The position numbers and the translations under genes are program-made. The notes beneath the pieces are model-generated. The model saw only the letters and a program-made list of their open reading frames with translations, ran no database searches and was not told the origin of the DNA. From NCBI GenBank assembly GCA_029851415.1, contig CM056743.1, positions 12,082,727 through 12,146,726 on the forward strand: DNA of 64,000 bases, read 5' to 3'. The stretch comes from Eretmocerus hayati (taxonomy: Eukaryota > Arthropoda > Insecta > Hymenoptera > Aphelinidae). This document shows positions 43,873-54,983 of this stretch, one piece after another (the first letter of the stretch is position 1; every line of letters starts with the position of its first letter).

Positions 43873-45087
43873 ATGAACATGAATGATGAAAACAAGAAGA
43901 TCACTCGTCAATCCACTGTGCAATGGCTTAATTCCCTATCGGTGGCAAAATTTAATAACAAATCTTGTGCACATTGTAAAGATCCATGTGTTTCAGGATA
44001 TGCATGTAAACAATGCTCAAATGTGTATGATCAAGCATGTGCAATAAGGTGTGTTACAAGTAAGGTGGGAGTTTTCAAGTGCTGTATGGTGCAATCTAAG
44101 CCACCCGGAGGAAGTCATAGTCAAATTATCATCCCTCCGAAGACTTCGAATGGTACAAACATGAATCTTGAAGCTCATTCAGTAAACAATAGTGGTGCTT
44201 GTGTGGGGAGTGATGCTACTAGCCTCTCGAATGCTCAGATGAGCTCACTGGATTTTAAACTACTCAATATGCAAACTTCCTTAGTAAATCAGCTTTTTGG
44301 TAAACTCTCAGAGATGAAGTCTGAGCTGAATCAAAATATCAGTGATTCTAAAAATGTTGTGGAGCAGACATTAAAGAATGAGCTTGCTGATGTGAAGTCT
44401 TCTATTAATAGTATTCAAGAGAGTGTTGCAAAATTTGAGGATAGAATAAAGAAAGTGGAAGATGTAGTTGATGCTCTTAAGATTAATGACATGAAGCTTG
44501 ATGAATGTTCATCTGATATTACCAATGTCAAGGAAGATCTGTTGCAGTTAAAATCTCAGTTTTCAAGTATGACAGCTCAATTCTCAGGATCTCTCTCAAA
44601 TTCTAATCAATCTTTACATACTGAAGAAATATATTCTGAAGTAATTGAGAGGAGCAAGAGACAAAATAATATAATTTTATTCAATGTACCTGATGGTGAA
44701 TCTATCCAAGACCATGTGACAATTAGTGAGTACCTAGCTGAAATTGATAAGTCACTGGAATCTTGCTCTTTTGTAAGTAGGCGACTGGGAAAATTTGTAC
44801 AAGACAAGACTCGACCAATTATAGTCACCTTTACTGACTTTAACCATGCTTTGTGTGTGCTGAAAAATAAGTTCAAAATTCCTGAACCTGTTAAAGCTGC
44901 TGCTGACTTGACTGCTAATCAAAGGAAACATATGGCTGAGTTGCGGCTTAAGCTGGAAGATCATAACAAGCGTTTTCCAAACAACCCTATGACCATAAAA
45001 TTTGTGAACAAAGTTCCTCAATTAGTTGATGCCTCTAAAGCTGCCCCAAAAAACTCTCAAGGTGGCTCAGCTCCAGAAAAATCATAA
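43873..45087 (+). CDS. Non-LTR ORF1 protein, zinc finger and coiled coil
   Basis: The ORF encodes 404 residues from ATG 43873; the frame is open further upstream, but the N-terminal extension there looks non-coding. Near residues 31-70 there is a Cys-rich, PHD-like finger (CAHCKDPC, CKQC, then CC). A long polar and heptad-like stretch around residues 140-260 probably forms a coiled coil. It is followed by an RRM-like region (RQNNIILFNVPD near 265, then FVSRRLGK) and a basic C-terminal domain (NQRKHMAELRLKLEDHN). This is the usual ORF1p layout of CR1/Jockey-type elements, which bind element RNA and act as a nucleic-acid chaperone. The ORF ends at TAA 45085-45087, and ORF2 overlaps it in the -1 frame. 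Confidence 0.88.
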   Translation: MNMNDENKKITRQSTVQWLNSLSVAKFNNKSCAHCKDPCVSGYACKQCSNVYDQACAIRCVTSKVGVFKCCMVQSKPPGGSHSQIIIPPKTSNGTNMNLEAHSVNNSGACVGSDATSLSNAQMSSLDFKLLNMQTSLVNQLFGKLSEMKSELNQNISDSKNVVEQTLKNELADVKSSINSIQESVAKFEDRIKKVEDVVDALKINDMKLDECSSDITNVKEDLLQLKSQFSSMTAQFSGSLSNSNQSLHTEEIYSEVIERSKRQNNIILFNVPDGESIQDHVTISEYLAEIDKSLESCSFVSRRLGKFVQDKTRPIIVTFTDFNHALCVLKNKFKIPEPVKAAADLTANQRKHMAELRLKLEDHNKRFPNNPMTIKFVNKVPQLVDASKAAPKNSQGGSAPEKS

Positions 45088-47930
45088 TATACTATCAAAA
45101 TGCTGGGGGTATAAACAGCAAATTGGCATCTCTCAGACATTCATGGCATAGTCTCTCACCTAAACCAGATATCTTTATTCTTACTGAGACATGGCTCTCT
45201 GGCATCAACAATGAAGAGCTTGGCCTAAATGGTTTTTGTGTGTATCGCATGGACAGAAATCCCAGCACAAGTTCCTCCACGATAGGTGGAGGTGTCTTGA
45301 TTGCAGTAAAATCTGACTTATCATCAAAACAGATCACGCCTATCTCTAACAATGTTGAGCATGTCTTTGTTCAGGTAACTTTGAGTAAATTTCAATGTAT
45401 AATTGGTTGCACTTACATTCCTCCTGGATCAACTAGTGATAAATACAAGGAACATGTGAGATCAGTTACAGATATAGCTAGTGCACATCCTTCCCATAAA
45501 TTACTCTTATTTGGTGACTATAATCTTAGAAATGTAAATTGGATGGATGGTGACAACATCAGTGCTCAGTTTACTGACTATGTTGCTCCTGGAATGAGAG
45601 ATGCTGCTAATTACATGTCTTCTGAACTCTCTGCTCTGGACCTGTGTCAATGTTACCCTAATCACCACTCTAAGGCGTATAGCTTAGATCTGCTGTTTTC
45701 AACTAAAGGGCTAGTTCAACAAGTTGCTGATTTTGAACACCTCCTCGTTGCTGACCAACATCACGTACCTGCTGTTTTCTCCTGTGATATTAATTGTGCT
45801 AATGACTCTAAGAATTCTAGTAGGTTGGTGGATAGAAAATTCTTCAAAGCTGACTATGTGGCCATTAATACAACGTTAAGTGAAATAGATTGGGTAAATT
45901 GTCTTGATGATACTAATATTGATAGATCTGTTGACTCCTTCTATGACCTTTTGAACAATTGTATCAATAAACATGTCCCTCTCGGCAAGAAGCCAGCTGC
46001 CAATGAACACCCTGTCTGGTTTAACAAAGCTCTTATCGATCTCATTGAAGATAAAGTGTCTGCTCACACTGCTTGGAAAAATAGCAATGATCCAAATGAC
46101 TATATTATATTTAAAAAAATAAGGGCTCAGTGTATTCGTTTGTCTAGGTCTCTGCATAAGCAATACTTAGATAATGTACAAAATAATATATTTAAGAATA
46201 TCAAAGCTTTTTGGTCGCATGTCAACAGATCTAGAAATAATATTAATAGTATACCTGACAAAGTTAGATTTTTACAGAAGACGTCTTCAAGTGATTCTGA
46301 AACTTCAAATTTATTTGCCACTTATTTCAGTAGTTTTTACTCAGGATCTAATTCAATAAATAGTACCTTTTGTCAAGACTATATCCACAATGATATTGAT
46401 TTAAGCATTACTGAAAGTGAGATCTCTGATGTTATAAATTCTCTTAAAGAATCAAACTCTGCTGGTCCAGATGGTATTCCATCGGTATTTGTGAAAAATC
46501 TGTGTGATGTGCTCATCAAACCGTTATGTTTATTGTTCAACTCATCAGTTCGTCAAAGGATTTTCCCTAGTAAATGGAAGCTATCATATGTTACTCCTGT
46601 GTTTAAATCTGATGATCGTTCTGATGTTACAAACTATAGGCCAATTTCCATTACCAGTGTTTTCTCAAAAATTTTTGATGCAATTATGTCTCACAAAGTA
46701 TATGATTATTTTCTCCGTCATTTGGCTCAAGAGCAACATGGTTTTGTCAGAGGAAGGTCAGTTGTTTCAAATCTTGCCATATACACTGATTTTATAACAA
46801 GTTGCCTTGATAACTTCGAACAAGTTGACTCTGTTTATACTGATTTTTCGAAGGCCTTTGATTCGGTTGACCATAGTATTTTAATTCAGAAACTATACAG
46901 TTATAATTTCAGTGTCGATCTTATTCATTGGATAGCATCATATCTTACAGAACGTAAACAATCTGTGAGATTAAATAATTCAGTTTCTAATTTTTATGAA
47001 TCCACCTCTGGTGTTCCACAAGGTTCTCACCTTGGTCCTATCCTCTTCATTATTTTCATTAATGACCTTGCTAGTCAAATGAAGTATTGCTCTATTTTAA
47101 TCTATGCTGATGACGTCAAGCTATATCTTCGTGTACGTAGTGTATTGGATTGCTCAAAATTGCAGAAAGATTTGGATGCCTTATTTGAATGGGCTCGCGT
47201 GAACAGACTCAACTTAAATATTGCAAAGTGCCATGTTATGAGTTTCGTGCGTAACCATAACCCCATTTTATTTGATTATAACATTAGTTCTGAACAACTT
47301 GTGAGAGTCAATAGAGTAAAAGACCTTGGTGTTATTTTTGATTCAAAACTATCTTTTAGAGATCATATAGAAAGCATAATCAATTTGAGTAGTAGAATTC
47401 TGGGTTTCATCAAAAGAATGACCTCAGATTTTTACAACATCAACTGTATAAAATATCTTTTTTCCGCACTAGTGAAACCCAAGTTAGGTTTTGCGTCGAG
47501 TATTTGGCGCCCTCATGTTGATTATCTGAAAAATGATTTAGAAAGACTAAATCATCGATTAATAAGGTACCTTGCATACAAGAGCAAAATCAACTTTGAT
47601 CGCTTTGATCACAATTATGAGCCTCTGTATGAGCACTTTAATATTCATACTGTAGAAAGTCTTCACAACTATAATGATTTACTCTTTTTCAAATCATTCA
47701 TTAACTTGATCCCTTGCATTGAATATGTTGGTTCCAAATTGGAAAGAATTGATCCGCACTACAGCACGAGGCACTCTCCATTTTTCAGGAATCTATCTTA
47801 TAAGTCTAAATCTGGTTCTAATTCGGTACTGTGCAGGTGTTTGAAATCATGGAACACTTTACCTGGGAATATACCTGGGATGAGTGATATCTTATTCAAA
47901 TCCATGATCAAGACTCTATGTAACTCCTAA
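45039..47930 (+). CDS. Non-LTR ORF2: endonuclease and reverse transcriptase
   Basis: The frame is open from 45039, just after a stop at 45036-45038, to TAA at 47930. An apurinic-type endonuclease comes first: YYQNAGGIN near 45090, TETWL near 45184, and LFGDYNLRNVNW near 45510. The usual SDH motif near 45750 reads ADQHH. The reverse transcriptase follows with GPDGIP, YRPIS, DFSKAFD, GVPQGSHLGP and YADD at 47103-47114. There is no RNase H. No ATG precedes the endonuclease start in this frame; the first lies near 45250, inside the domain. Expression by -1 frameshifting from ORF1, or by reinitiation, is therefore likely. The protein performs target-primed reverse transcription. Confidence 0.9.
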   Translation, partial: SCPKKLSRWLSSRKIIIYYQNAGGINSKLASLRHSWHSLSPKPDIFILTETWLSGINNEELGLNGFCVYRMDRNPSTSSSTIGGGVLIAVKSDLSSKQITPISNNVEHVFVQVTLSKFQCIIGCTYIPPGSTSDKYKEHVRSVTDIASAHPSHKLLLFGDYNLRNVNWMDGDNISAQFTDYVAPGMRDAANYMSSELSALDLCQCYPNHHSKAYSLDLLFSTKGLVQQVADFEHLLVADQHHVPAVFSCDINCANDSKNSSRLVDRKFFKADYVAINTTLSEIDWVNCLDDTNIDRSVDSFYDLLNNCINKHVPLGKKPAANEHPVWFNKALIDLIEDKVSAHTAWKNSNDPNDYIIFKKIRAQCIRLSRSLHKQYLDNVQNNIFKNIKAFWSHVNRSRNNINSIPDKVRFLQKTSSSDSETSNLFATYFSSFYSGSNSINSTFCQDYIHNDIDLSITESEISDVINSLKESNSAGPDGIPSVFVKNLCDVLIKPLCLLFNSSVRQRIFPSKWKLSYVTPVFKSDDRSDVTNYRPISITSVFSKIFDAIMSHKVYDYFLRHLAQEQHGFVRGRSVVSNLAIYTDFITSCLDNFEQVDSVYTDFSKAFDSVDHSILIQKLYSYNFSVDLIHWIASYLTERKQSVRLNNSVSNFYESTSGVPQGSHLGPILFIIFINDLASQMKYCSILIYADDVKLYLRVRSVLDCSKLQKDLDALFEWARVNRLNLNIAKCHVMSFVRNHNPILFDYNISSEQLVRVNRVKDLGVIFDSKLSFRDHIESIINLSSRILGFIKRMTSDFYNINCIKYLFSALVKPKLGFASSIWRPHVDYLKNDLERLNHRLIRYLAYKSKINFDRFDHNYEPLYEHFNIHTVESLHNYNDLLFFKSFINLIPCIEYVGSKLERIDPHYSTRHSPFFRNLSYKSKSGSNSVLCRCLKSWNTLPGNIPGMSDILFKSMIKTLCNS
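45048..45054 (+). promoter_or_regulatory. Candidate -1 frameshift heptamer A-AAA-AAC
   Basis: The ORF1 codons here are CCA AAA AAC, giving the heptamer A AAA AAC in the correct zero frame. A -1 shift enters the ORF2 frame, which is open from 45039 onward, 37 bases before the ORF1 stop. Stimulatory structure downstream was not demonstrated. Confidence 0.6.
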
Positions 47931-48100
47931 TTTATTTCAAATTGTATTTTATATTCTACCCCGCTTAACTGTGATACTTCACATGTGTGATATGAGAAAA
48001 ATTTTATATGATTTTCCTATTTCAACATTTTGTAAATCATTGTTATATTGGACCATTGGGTCCGTGGATTTTCCCAAATAAATACTAAATACTAAAACGG

Positions 48101-48249
48101 TTAGGAATAATAAGCAGTGCAAGTGAAATTATCAATTCTTCGTCATTTATTCGCCCCTCTCTCTCTGTTTTCGTGTACCGGCTCACTTCTTTTTGAGGCA
48201 TTTCGCGTTTGCAGTCCATTTTATATATCAAGTTTGATCGGCCTCGACA
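48101..48249 (+). repeat. 5' LTR of BEL-2, second segment
   Basis: This is the remaining 149 bases of the 5' LTR after the nested insertion. It ends CTCGACA, as the 3' LTR does. Confidence 0.95.
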
Positions 48250-48254
48250 TTTTT

Positions 48255-48272
48255 TGGTCCTTCGAGCCGGAT
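48255..48272 (+). promoter_or_regulatory. Primer binding site, tRNA-Tyr
   Basis: TGGTCCTTCGAGCCGGAT starts five bases after the 5' LTR. It is complementary to the 3' end of insect tRNA-Tyr including CCA, as remembered from Drosophila. Confidence 0.85.
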
Positions 48273-48945
48273 ATACACCGCAGAGAGAGTGGTGAATTCA
48301 CGTCGCGAGTGCAGTTTTGTGGATCAATCGGACAAGGTGTATGGACGAGAGACTTCCGCGCGCGTACTCGCCAAGTGTGGAATTCGTGGGCGCACAGTGT
48401 AGTGTGTATATATATATATATACAGTGTGTAGAGCATATTCAAGCTGCATCGCCTCATCAGCTTTGAAAATCATCAAAGTTTCTGGAAGGAAGACGTTTG
48501 CAGCAAGCAATTCGATAGATCGCCGTTGGCTCCAGATCAGAGCGGCTGATCGCGTGACATCGCGTCTCCTTCATTCCACGCTCCTTCTCAACATCTCTGG
48601 CCTTCGAGGGGCATCGACATCGGTCGCGGCGATCTTCGAACGACCAGTACATGCGGCTCTACATACATCAGGCTATGTACAATTAAACATACGCCTTTCA
48701 AGGTATTTACAAGAGAGGATTTCGACTCTCATCACACTACACAGCCAGTTCGTCAACATACTGGCACACAGCTGACCCCGCGGATCGAGCGAGAGGCTTG
48801 CGACGACAACTTTCAGATGAGTATAACGTTTCAATAACACTCATATATGATCGTCGCAATCGCGGTATTCGATCGCGCTCGTTGCGATTCGACATTCAAA
48901 TCTCTGTTCTATTTTGAATTCAAATAGTCGTTTCATATTATTACG
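48273..48945 (+). other. Untranslated leader of BEL-2
   Basis: A leader of about 670 bp runs between the primer binding site and the gag ATG. It contains a short TA repeat near 48411-48422. Open frames here look incidental. Confidence 0.6.
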
Positions 48946-51900
48946 ATGGGTGAAGAAGGAAAGAAAATTCTCGGTTTGCAAACGAACTTAGCTAAATTGA
49001 TCAATGGAATGTCTACATCTCTTGACAATCCTGCCACAGGCCAGTACACCGTAGCAGACTGTGAGGTGAGATTGGAACTTCTGGAGAATCGGTGGAATGA
49101 GTTCCGCGTGAGGGACGAGACTATTCAGCTGTATGCGGATGACATCAAGGACAACCCTTACATCAAAAATGCTGTGAGCTCAACCGTCTGCGAGAATTAT
49201 CTCAAATCAAAGGCATGGTTCAGAACGAGAATCAAGCAGCTGCAGCCCCTGCCACAGCTTCAACAACAACCGACTCGCATGGATGTCTCTGCTGGCTCCG
49301 ATGCTGACTTCCCTCCAGGTTGTACAGTGCAGTCGTCTTTGGAGCACGTGAAACTACCAAAGTTTGGAGGCAAGCAGCGAGACTGGGAGTCCTACAAGGA
49401 GAAGTTCACCTCGCTCGTCTTGGATGACAAGTTTGCCCAGCCGATCATCAAATTTCAACGACTAATCAACAGTCTAGAGGGTGAAGCATTGGGCACATTC
49501 AGCGGTATCAAGGTTGTATCAGCCAATTTCGATGAGGCATGGAGTACTCTGTGCGCTCGCTACGATAACAAACCACTTCGGTTTGCGCTTCAAATGCAAA
49601 CTTTCGTAGACATGCCTTCAGCTTCAAGTGAAACGACTTCACATCTCACTCAGCTTCTGAATACAGTGAATGAGGGAATCAATAATCTTCGAGAACTTGG
49701 TCGGCCTGTTGATACGTGGGACGACATTTTTATATATTTCATTGAGGGTAAATTACCTCCGTCAACTCACATGGATTGGGTCAAACTTGCTGAGAGAGAG
49801 AAATATGGAGAATTTCCAAAGTATTATTTTCTCGAAAAATTCTTACAGGACAGAGTACGCTCCGTGGAGAAAGTGCAGGCCAAGGTTGACAATTTTCAGA
49901 AGGATTCAAGCAGAGGTGCAGCGGATTCCAAAAGCGATTCTGCGCAATCTGACAAATCCAACAAGGGGAAGAGTCAGAAGCAGCCTAAACGTTCTTCCGC
50001 ATATGTCACAGGATCCAAGGAGAGCCGCAAGCCTCGAGCGCCCTGCTCATTCTGCCAGGAGGATCACTTCTTGGCTTATTGTCAGAAGTTCATGCAGGCG
50101 CCCTTAACTGAGCGGAAGAAGCACGTGGAAACTGCCAAGCTCTGTACCAAATGCTTGAACAATCATGCCTTGGAATCTTGCAAAAGCAAGAAAAGATGCT
50201 TCGTCTGCGGGGCAAATCATCATTCGAAGCTGCATCAGGATTCGGCTCCTCGCCAGGTCAACTCATTGCATCATTCTTCATCCCAGTCATCATCTTCAGT
50301 ACTTGCAACGTCATGTCTTCAGACCAACGCAGCTTCAACGTCGCCAGTTCGCCGAGCTATTCTCTCAACGGCAATCGTCGTTCTTCGAGGAGAGAATGGT
50401 CAAACCACTCAAGCAAGAGTGCTGCTTGACACATGCGCTGAGGACTCATTTCTGACCGAAAGCCTCGTTCAACAGTTGGGCCTTCGGAAACATCGTTCTG
50501 AGGTTGTATGTTCTGGGTTGGGAAATCGTCCAATTTCACTAGCTCGTTCCAGAGTAACAGTGAACTTGGAATCGGATCTTTATCCTGAGTTTTCATATTC
50601 ATTTTCTGCTCTCGTTCTGAGAAAACTCACTGGAGACTCACCAAGTCAACGTATTCATACGGAAGCCTGGACTCATTTGAAAAATCTACGACTGGCTGAC
50701 CCGACGTTTGCAGTGCCTGGTCGGATTGATGGAATCTTCAGTTCACAGGTCTTTTCTGCTGTTGTTCGAGATCGTATCGAAAGAGGCCAAGTAGATCAAC
50801 CCTGCGCTGTTCAGTCAGTGCTGGGGTGGATCGTCTTCGGAGCAGAGGATTCAACCTCCAAACCTCAACCGACTCGGCGTGTTTTGCACATCAACGCAGT
50901 GGAGACAGACGAATTGTCCAAATTGCTCACAAAATTCTGGGAACTGGAGGAGGTATCTGCTGTGTCACAGCGGACACAAGAGGAAGAAGCTTGCCTGCGC
51001 CATTTCAAGGAGACGCATTCACGTAATGCTGATGGCCGCTTCGTCCTTCGCCTGCCATTCAAGGTGCAGCCTTCTCTACCAGACACGAGAGCCGCAGCGG
51101 ATACCTACCTCAACAGGACTCTGCGGAAGTTTCTTCGTCAGCCTGACTTGGCCAAGGCATACAACCATTTCATGGATGAGTACGCTTCACTTCAACAATT
51201 GGAGGTAGTCCCTCCAGATGAGGTAAACACGTTGAACCTTTGTTACATTCCATATCATGCAGTTTTCAAGCGTGATACAGGTAAAATTCGCGTCGTGTTC
51301 AATGCTTCTCAGAAGTATTCAAACGGAGAGTCACTCAATTCATTTCTACATACAGGACCCAAGTTACAAGAAGATGTTTTGATTATTTTGTTGAGATGGT
51401 CTTTTCATAAATTTGTATTCACGTGTGACATTGTAAAAATGTTCCGACAATTTCTGATCCATGAAGCTGATCGTGACTGGCAACGTATATTATGGAGAAG
51501 GTCGCTCGATGACCCAGTTCAAGCTTTGGGTCCACGGACTGTTACCTATGGTCAAGGCTGTGCTCCTTTTCAAGCTAATGCATGTATGCTTCAACTTTCT
51601 GATGACTGTGAATCCTCATTTCCCAGAGCTTCGTCAGTGATCCGTCGCTCAAGGTATGCCGACGACTTCTACGTCGGAGAGGACACGGTAGAACAGCTGA
51701 TTGAAACCCGAGACGAGCTCCTAGCTTCACTTCAGTCTGCCTGCTTAGAAGTTGGAAAATGGGCTGCCAACGACGCTAGAGCGCTTCAAAGTCTACGTCT
51801 CAATTCTTCAGAAGAACAAGTTGAGGTAGTTCAAGACCAAGACACAGTCTCGACGTTAGGACTGCGTTGGATTTCTTCGGAGGACGCCTTCTGCTTCGAA

Positions 51901-52512
51901 GCGTCTTTACCAGACGATGGCAGCGCAGTAACTAAGCGTATCATTTTATCTACAATTTCAAAATTATTTGACCCTGTTGGATATCTTGCGGCAATCACTA
52001 TCTCAGCCAAGATTCTTATGCAAAATCTGTGGTTTCTAAAACTAGGTTGGGATGAGCCTGTTCCGGACTCAACTCGAGATAATTGGCTTGAAATCAAACG
52101 CAGGATGCTAGATCTTCAGAGCATTCGAGTTCCACGCTGGGTTGAAACGTCTAGAACGTGTTCATGGAGCCTGCACTGCTTCAGCGATGCTTCTCAGCGA
52201 GCCTACGGTGCTGTGCTCTACGTCGTCGTTCATTCTGAAAGAGGGAGTTCTTCAAGGTTCCTCGTAGCAAAGGCAAAGGTCGCGCCTGTCAAAACTGTGA
52301 GTCTACCACGTCTTGAGCTCTTAGGAGCACTTTTGCTTGCAAGGTTGGTAAATTACATTCTTCCAAAACTTGACACTCAGCCAGCTTCTATTCATTGCTG
52401 GACAGATTCGAAGATTGTATTGGCGTGGTTAGAGGCGCATCCTTCGAAATGGCAGACCTTTGTTGCGAACCGGGTTAGTGAAATTTCAACTTCACTTCCA
52501 ACTTCAGTTTGA
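48946..52512 (+). pseudogene. BEL-2 Gag-Pol, N-terminal part to RNase H
   Basis: A single frame starts with ATG 48946. It holds a Gag of DUF1759 type (LPKFGGKQRDWESY near residue 137) and zinc knuckles from residue 366 (CSFCQEDHFLAYC, CTKCLNNHALESC, CFVCGANHHSKLH). A protease-like segment follows (LLDTCAEDSFLTE near residue 493, lacking the usual D-x-G-S). Then come the reverse transcriptase with YADD at 51655-51666 and RNase H (FSDAS, LELLGA, WTDSK). The frame stops at TGA 52510-52512, just after the RNase H core, at a position where BEL elements normally have a tryptophan codon. The same frame continues downstream, so this is a nonsense mutation in an otherwise intact gag-pol. Gag and pol are fused without a stop, unlike BEL-1. 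Confidence 0.9.
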
Positions 52513-54312
52513 CGTCACGTTCCTCCAGCAGATAACCTTGCGGATTTCGCTTCTTGCGGCGTGGTTCCATCTCAACTTCACGAATCTTCAATATGGTGGC
52601 GAGGTCCAGAATGGATTGTAAAGCCTGAGTAGGAATGGCCCGTGTCAGCCGAACGCGTATTTTTCACGGATGTAGAGTCAAAAAAGACAGAGTCGAAAGT
52701 TTTGCAAATTTCAACACCTTGGTCATTTTGTGATTGGGTTAAAAAATTTTCATCTGTTGAGAAAATGTCTCGTATTCTTGCTTATATTCATCGTTGGCGT
52801 TTAAATTCTAAATTGGAGAAGAAAAAGCGTCAACGTGGAGGACTGCTAGCTGAGGAATTGGAAGCCGGGTCTAGATATCTGTTTAAAGGGATTCAAAGAG
52901 TCGCATTCGCAAAAGAGATTGACGATCTCGAAAATGGCAAGAAAGACCACTTTTCAAGCCTCATCGTCCGTTTGGCACCTTTTCTTGATAAAGCGGGTGT
53001 TTTACGGGTGGGGGGACGCCTTCAAAATTCGTTTTCGAGTGAAGACGAAAAACACCCAATCATCTTGCCGATCAAAAGTCACATAGTGGGAATTCTCATC
53101 GAGCAGGCTCATCACGATCTTTTACATGGAGGACCTTCTCTAATTTACAGTTACTTGAGCCGACGCTTTTGGATAGTTCGTGGTCGAAATTATATCAGGA
53201 AAATAGTTCGTGCATGTCCTACTTGCGCTCGTCATGAGGCTGTTGCACAAGAACAACAAATGGGCCCTCTGCCCGAGGTTCGCACAAGACCTGCTAGACC
53301 ATTCACTTACACGGGAATTGATTACGCCGGACCTTTTTGGATAAGACACGCTCCAGGTCGAGGGCAGAAAGCTTATAAGGGATGGATAGCAATCTTTGTA
53401 TGCATGGTGACTCGCGCAATACATGTTGAGATAGTTTCAGACCTCACTTCAGCAGCATTTTTAGCTGCTTTTCGTCGTTTCGCTGCGCGTAGAGGCTTGC
53501 CAAAAAAGTTATATTCAGACAACGCTTGTACATTCAAGGGCGCCGATGATATTCTCCGTAAGATGTTCAAAAAATCATCCACGTTTAGTCAGGAATTTGC
53601 TCAAGCAGTCGCCAAGGATAGAGTGAGCTGGTCATTTATTCCGCCTCGTGCACCCAACTTTGGTGGCCTTTGGGAGGCTAATGTCCGCTCATTCAAACTA
53701 CACTTGCATCGTGTAATCGGTGGGAATAAACTCACCTATGAAGAATTTTCCACAGTTTCAGCGATGATCGAGGCCTGCCTGAATTCTAGACCTCTTAGTC
53801 CCATGAGCTCTAATGCAGAGGATCTAGCAGCATTAACACCCGGGCATTTTTTGATAGGTGCTGAGTTGGTAGCTCCTCCAGAACCTTCTGATCAAACTAA
53901 CGAAACTACTACTCCACAGACTAGGTGGCACCTGCTTACGCTCATGAAAAATCACTCTTGTGACCGTTGGAGAGGAGAATTTCTGTCCCAAATGCAGAAA
54001 AGATCGAAGTGACTTCACCCAAACACCGAACTGCAAGTGGTAGACTTAGTGCTGGTCAGGGACTCAAATTTGCCGCCGACTAAATGGCCGCTTGCTCGAA
54101 TCCTCTCATTTCGTCCTGGACCAGATGGTTTGAATCGTGTTGCCAAGATTCGAGCAGCTGACAAGGAGTACACGAGAGCTGTCAACTCGCTGGTGAAGTT
54201 GCCGGTCAATGAGGATGCACGCGTACACCTGATCCGCCTTGAGTCGCTCTCGGTGGGCGGTAACCTCGTCGATATGAACGAAGAAATCTCAGTTCCAGAC
54301 CAAGATCAGTGA
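52513..54312 (+). pseudogene. BEL-2 integrase part, two further stops
   Basis: The frame is the same as gag-pol upstream. A second stop, TAG, lies at 52630-52632 and a third, TGA, at 54010-54012. Between them is the integrase: a zinc-binding region (HHDLLHGGPSL, CPTC near 53218), and a DDE core with Asp in YTGIDYAGP near 53320, Asp in YSDNACTF near 53517, and Glu in GGLWEANV near 53680. After the last stop comes the C-terminal domain with DLVLVRD and PPTKWPLARI to 54312. No frameshift was seen. The element cannot make integrase unless all stops are read through. Confidence 0.88.
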
Positions 54313-54550
54313 TGTTCCAGTTCTTATGTGAAGTGACAAATTTTGGACGCTCATGCGCAATTGTAAAGACAACTTATCATTATGTGAAACGATTATCTGC
54401 ACAATTCTAATGAATTTGATTTTATTTCTTTGAGTGAAATTTGGTGCACTGAAGCGCTAGTATTGTGTTCTAGTAAAATCCTTTTCGCGTCTGAAATTGA
54501 ATTGTAATTTTCGACTAATTTGGTTCAATGAAACTCAGCAATCGTTTCAT

Positions 54551-54561
54551 GGCGGGCGGAA
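54551..54561 (+). promoter_or_regulatory. Polypurine-rich tract of BEL-2
   Basis: GGCGGGCGGAA directly precedes the 3' LTR. It is less pure than in BEL-1, with two C interruptions. Confidence 0.7.
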
Positions 54562-54983
54562 TGTTTCGGACGTTTTTTATTTCAAAATCATTCTAGAAGA
54601 TTCGTTGCCGCGCACAGCACACATACATGCAAAATTCATTGTCCATGCCGGTGCGTCTTCTCTCGTTGCCGCGCGACGGCTCGTCACTCTCGCTCGATCC
54701 GCCGAGCTAGTCAGCTGTGCGTGCGCCCGCGTACTTTACCACCAAACGATCCAATACTCGCTTTCAAATCACTTTGCGTCAGTGCACCCTTTTTTGAGTT
54801 TTAATTAGTAACGCTATTAGATTGTATTTAACGGTTAGGAATAATAAGCAGTGCAAGTGAAATTATCATTTCTTCGTCATTTATTCGCCCCTCTCTCTCT
54901 GTTTTCGTGTACCGGCTCACTTCTTTTCGAGGCATTTCGCGTTTACAGTCCATTTTATATATCAAGTTTGATCGGCCTCGACA
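54562..54983 (+). repeat. 3' LTR of BEL-2
   Basis: This intact 422-bp LTR runs from TGTTTCGGAC to CTCGACA. It differs from the split 5' LTR at about five positions. Confidence 0.96.

Larger units (their letters stand above)
43645..48095 (+). mobile_element. Non-LTR retrotransposon, Jockey/CR1 group, full-length-looking
   Basis: The element lies inside the BEL-2 5' LTR and is flanked by a 5-bp duplication AACGG (43640-43644 and 48096-48100). It carries a 5' leader, ORF1, an overlapping ORF2 with endonuclease and reverse transcriptase, and a short 3' untranslated region. It ends in a TAAATAC-type tail (AATAAATACTAAATACTAAA) instead of a plain poly-A. Both ORFs are uninterrupted. It is younger than the BEL-2 copy it sits in. 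The clade assignment rests on the endonuclease plus RT layout and GVPQGSHLGP motif only. Confidence 0.92.

Noticed and set aside
45084..45100. Termination-reinitiation as the ORF2 start signal
   Set aside because: No ATG in the ORF2 frame overlaps the ORF1 stop. The nearby ATG at 45100 is in the ORF1 frame and meets TAA three codons later. It is kept only as a weaker alternative to frameshifting.
48117..48775. ORFs in the BEL-2 LTR and leader
   Set aside because: The TA-repeat-containing leader frames have no domains. The gag ATG at 48946 is well supported.
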